A stretch of DNA of 64,000 nt from Carettochelys insculpta (Eukaryota; Chordata; Testudines; Carettochelyidae). This document shows positions 61,196-64,000 of this stretch, piece by piece. Where the stretch lies: NCBI RefSeq assembly GCF_033958435.1, contig NC_134150.1, forward strand, positions 36,327,501-36,391,500. Direction: 5' to 3'. The position numbers were made by a program, and so were the translations under genes. Position 1 is the first letter of the stretch. Each line of letters begins with the position of its first letter. The notes under the pieces were generated by a model, which worked only from the letters and a program-made list of their open reading frames with translations, ran no database searches and had not been told where the DNA came from.

Positions 61196-63168
61196 CATTA
61201 ACAAATGCCTGAGAAGAGATGTTACAAAATCATCCTGTTTTTTCGTCCTTATTTCTTGCTGAAGTACTGAAACATATGGCAAATTAAATCTTATTTTTAT
61301 TAAAGTTTTCATCTGTACTGCGCTTAGTGTGAACTGGGAAATGCACTTCCTTTGATTTATGGAGGCTTTGTAGGAGCATCTTAATTAGAAGATGTTAATG
61401 TTCCTGTTGTATTCCTGGGAGCATGTAGTAGCTCCCTCTTGTGGCTAATTAAACATTTAAAACCTCAAACTTTATAAAAAATGACTTTTTTTGAAGTCCT
61501 ATTGCTGCCAGTCCCAAACAATAGCAATTATGCAAAACTGATACTTCAGGCTTCTGTATGTTCCAGGCTTCTCATCGCTGCATTGAGGATGAGACTCTGA
61601 GATATCCTCTGATGTTCTGTTACTTCTCACTTCTTGTTTACTGCTGCACACTCTGAGAACCACAAGATTATGTGGGCAGTTTGATCCCTAGTCTTGTCGG
61701 CAGGTATCGATGGTGTGCTCTAGAATGGACTATGGGTCTGAATGGGCAGAAAGGCAGAGAAGAGACTTTCTGGTCTTATAGGTTTCAGTGAACGCTGCAT
61801 GTGTAGACCTGATGGCCGAATCAGACCCCAAAAGAGAGGGTATAGAGACCAGAAGACCAGCAACAATCCTGATCCCAGGCAAAGCTAACCTGATTTTAGG
61901 CCCAATATAAAACTGCCTGACCTTTGCCATACAGATGGTTAACTTTAGGAAGTGGAGTGGATCCCACCATGTCTCGGATCCATGCTGAAACCAAGCAAGT
62001 TTTGTCTGATTGTTGATTGGCTGGGGAGATATACATGGGCCTCTCCTGACTCTGTTGTCCTTTGGCATATTCAGAATTGGATGGTGGTAGTGGGGAATCC
62101 TTTTGTTATCCTGAGAAGGGTCAGAGAAGAGGTTAGAACAGATTTATTACACTGAAATTCTGCACTACCTCCTTGCAGAGTTTTGTCCCATGGCCCTTTT
62201 TCTTTAGATTACAATTTTAAAAAGGAATGCTTACATAGTTTAGACAAAAATTATACTGCCCAATAACCTGCAAGCTGTCAGTGCTGAACCCACAGTAAAG
62301 GGCAACAAACAATATTCATTTCCTCAGGGACATTATTAAACAACCTGCTCACTTATTACCTCCAAAGGGAGTGGATCCAGAATTTTACATATTTGCTTTA
62401 GGTTTTTGGTTTTTTTTTTTAACTTTTTACTGAGCGATGATTCAGACCAGCATAGAAATATTGGACTTAGTATTTCTGTGGAAACATAAATGAAATGTTA
62501 GGGAAAAAAATAACGTGGAAAGAGCAATAAGAAAGAATGATTTGGCAAGATTGTCAGCCTGACAGGGCAAGATTAGTTTCTAATCCTTTTATATTCTGGT
62601 GTGTAAATACAAGTTTGCAAAGCATCTAGCTTGCAGGAAGCTTCATATAGTTCTAGGATTTTCCACATACTGTTGCCACTAATATGGAACATGCCTGGAA
62701 AAAAAGAATTCTTAGACATTCTGTCTGATGGAGAGAAAAAGGGCTGCAAGTCAAGAATAGACACATGAAAAGAACAGGAATGCCATCTGTCTAGCTAAGT
62801 GATGTCCTGGGCAGTGTAAACAACTATTTCATTTGGAGGGTTTTCCTTGGTTTAAAACTGGGGATGGGTGTGCATGAAACAGTGTCAGTCTCACTTTAAA
62901 TGGTTTTGAAAGGAATTAAGAATCACTGTGTGGTAGGCTGTTGCTTCTGGTATTTTTTAAAACTATTTACAGTGGACTCATGTCTCCAAATTTTGTCCCA
63001 CTCACATGGAATATGTCTATTTTTTTTCAGTTAAATGAAAAATCAAATCAAAACAACCTCTGGCTGGCGGGCGAGTACTGAAGTGGGTGGGATAGCCAGG
63101 CTAATAGTTGTTTGGCTAATTGGAGTTCCTCTTTTGGGGGCGGGTGGATAGACTAGACTGGTAACTAA
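61196..63168. other. Intronic DNA, nothing recognised
   Basis: AT-rich with a T run near 62410. A 112-aa minus-strand frame (62068-61730) has no recognisable domain or splice context. Confidence 0.55.
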
Positions 63169-63486
63169 GGCTATATTTACACTGTGCCCTTACCTCGAAA
63201 TAAGGTACATAGTTTGTGCTATGAAAATTGTGTATCCTATTTTGAGTCAATTTCAAAATAGGTTATTTTGGGGTTTGGCACTGCTATGGAGCACCGAATT
63301 TCAAAGTACTGTGCTATTTCAAGGCATTCCTTTCTCCTCCCTTGCAACAAGGGGTAGAGGGATGCCAAAATAGCATGCCCAGTATTTCAAAAATATTTTG
63401 AAATACTGGGTCTTTTTCCTAGTTACGAAGTTACTATTTCAGTATTCTGAGGAATCCCAAAATAACTCCATAGTGTAAACGTAGCC
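63169..63486. mobile_element. MITE with intact TAA duplication, just upstream of CDH13 exon
   Basis: Ends GGCTATATTTACACTGTG and (reverse complement) GGCTACGTTTACACTATG, flanked by TAA at 63166-63168 and 63487-63489. Interior ATTTCAAAATAGG and CAGTATTTCAAAAATATTTTGAAATACTGG, a strong palindrome at about 63380-63410. 318 bp, ending 247 bp before the exon. Confidence 0.85.
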
Positions 63487-63733
63487 TAACTGACTGTTGA
63501 CTGACTCATCTTATACACATCAAGGCTCTTTTCACAGTTAGATATTAAAATGTCATTCTGTTTTCTGAATGATTTAAGGCATGGTTTTGTGTCTGTCTTT
63601 AAATGTCAAGAAATTTATTTTATAGTTTTACATTAGGGTAAGACTTAAAGTTGTTTCTCTTGAACTGCTACACTTGTAAAAGTTTTGATCAGTTCAGTCA
63701 AGCTGGTCCTAACCTGTTATGTCCACTGAACAG

Positions 63734-63886
63734 GTTATCAACAGCGATGGAGCAGAGGGATCAAGGTTTCGACTTTCTGGAAAGGGAGTGGATCAAGAGC
63801 CAAAAGGAGCATTCAAAATCAATGAGAACACTGGGGAAGTCTTGGTGACACGGTCCCTCGATAGAGAAGCAATTCCCACTTACCAA
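63734..63886 (+). CDS. CDH13: T-cadherin (CDH13) internal exon, EC1 domain
   Basis: A 153-nt internal exon encoding 51 residues, from V-I-N-S-D to I-P-T-Y-Q. It carries the EC1 core: [10 protein letters not shown], then F-K-I-N-E-N-T-G with V-T-R-S-L-D-R-E. The x-I-N-x-x-T-G block and L-D-R-E (a calcium-ligand motif) are cadherin-repeat hallmarks, and length and sequence match T-cadherin closely. The acceptor is AG at 63732-63733. A good branch-site match (CCTAAC, 63709-63714, A about 22 nt from the exon) makes up for a short, broken pyrimidine tract. The donor is GTGAGT from 63887. Both ends are phase 0, so it joins in frame to the exon ending at 6191. The open frame running on past 63886 is intron. 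Probably coding exon 5 by analogy with classical cadherins; numbering unverified. Confidence 0.95.
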
Positions 63887-64000
63887 GTGAGTATTCTTAG
63901 TATTATGGCCTATATCTCTGTCTTGACAAGGTATCTTTTCCCTGTAGTTCAGGTTTGCTGCTTTTTGGGATTACTGCAAGTTTGAAATTTGGATTATTAC
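63887..64000 (+). other. CDH13: Start of the next CDH13 intron
   Basis: Begins with the donor GTGAGT. Only 114 bp are present, with nothing else in them. Confidence 0.85.

Larger units (their letters stand above)
6192..63733 (+). other. CDH13: CDH13 intron of 57.5 kb
   Basis: Inferred from the two in-frame exons: 57,542 bp, GTAAGT...CAG. CDH13 is known for very large introns in vertebrates. No other coding exon with both a cadherin match and splice sites was seen. Stretches over 300 bp in which I recognise nothing beyond AT-rich intronic DNA, other than those listed separately: 6198-6639, 8214-8944, 15371-16888, 17171-17908, 18772-19432, 29403-29734, 34597-34904, 35200-35796, 36136-36925, 37121-37752, 38191-39294, 39426-40203, 40467-40984, 48595-49593, 53191-53742, 53996-54337, 54641-55076, 60179-60784. 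Confidence 0.9.

Noticed and set aside
61730..62068. 112-aa minus-strand open frame
   Set aside because: No domain, no conserved motif and no exon context; left as unassigned intron.
63887..63985. Continuation of the CDH13 open frame after the exon
   Set aside because: A good GTGAGT donor ends homology at Y-Q; the following residues do not resemble cadherin.
1..64000. CRISPR arrays, operons, bacterial or phage systems, rRNA clusters
   Set aside because: None seen. Repeats are eukaryotic transposons and the only gene is a vertebrate cadherin.

Overview
The window reads as nuclear DNA from a reptile, most likely a turtle. Coding sequence is very sparse. The interspersed repeats are the kinds I associate with turtle genomes: CR1-type LINE tails ending in repeated 'TTCTTATG', a tRNA-derived SINE whose 3' end resembles a CR1 tail, and many MITE families with TAA, TA or 8-bp target duplications. 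Details of the MITEs (for example the 40.2-40.5 kb element) might point to a soft-shelled turtle, but that is recall and is not tested here.

Only one real gene is visible: two internal coding exons of T-cadherin (CDH13, H-cadherin) on the + strand, at 6072-6191 (40 codons) and 63734-63886 (51 codons). The first carries the furin-type prodomain cleavage site and the start of the mature protein. The second carries most of the rest of the first extracellular cadherin domain. Both are bounded by AG and GT splice sites, stay open in phase 0, and join in frame across a 57,542-bp intron. The rest of CDH13 lies outside the window on both sides.

Layout. 1-6071 is the end of the preceding intron: two MITEs at the left edge, a GC-rich repeat, a foldback element with a 15-bp flanking duplication, and a CR1 tail. 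6192-63733 is one large intron. It holds an antisense CR1 reverse-transcriptase fossil (6.8-7.3 kb), CR1 tails (8.9-9.3, 29.7-30.3, 37.9-38.1, 52.3-52.8 and 53.7-54.0 kb), two tRNA-derived SINEs (19.4 and 55.1 kb), CORE-SINE/MIR-like fragments (60.0-60.9 kb), hAT-like elements (14.3, 21.5, 37.8, 49.6 and 56.8 kb) and TA-flanked elements (15.0, 17.9 and 52.9 kb). It also holds a large group of elements with ends resembling GGCTACGTCTACAC (10.5, 25.5, 26.4, 33.9, 44.4, 48.2 and 63.2 kb, with relatives at 16.9 and 60.9 kb). Between these is AT-rich intronic DNA in which I recognise no gene.

The other open reading frames are short, overlap repeats, or lack any recognisable domain or splice context, so I do not call them genes. 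I found no new multi-gene system. The points most worth a second look are the structured MITEs (nested copies, a 413-bp hairpin-capable element, a 15-bp flanking duplication), the LINE/SINE shared tail, and two weaker regulatory or exon-like candidates at 33.3 kb and 36.1 kb.
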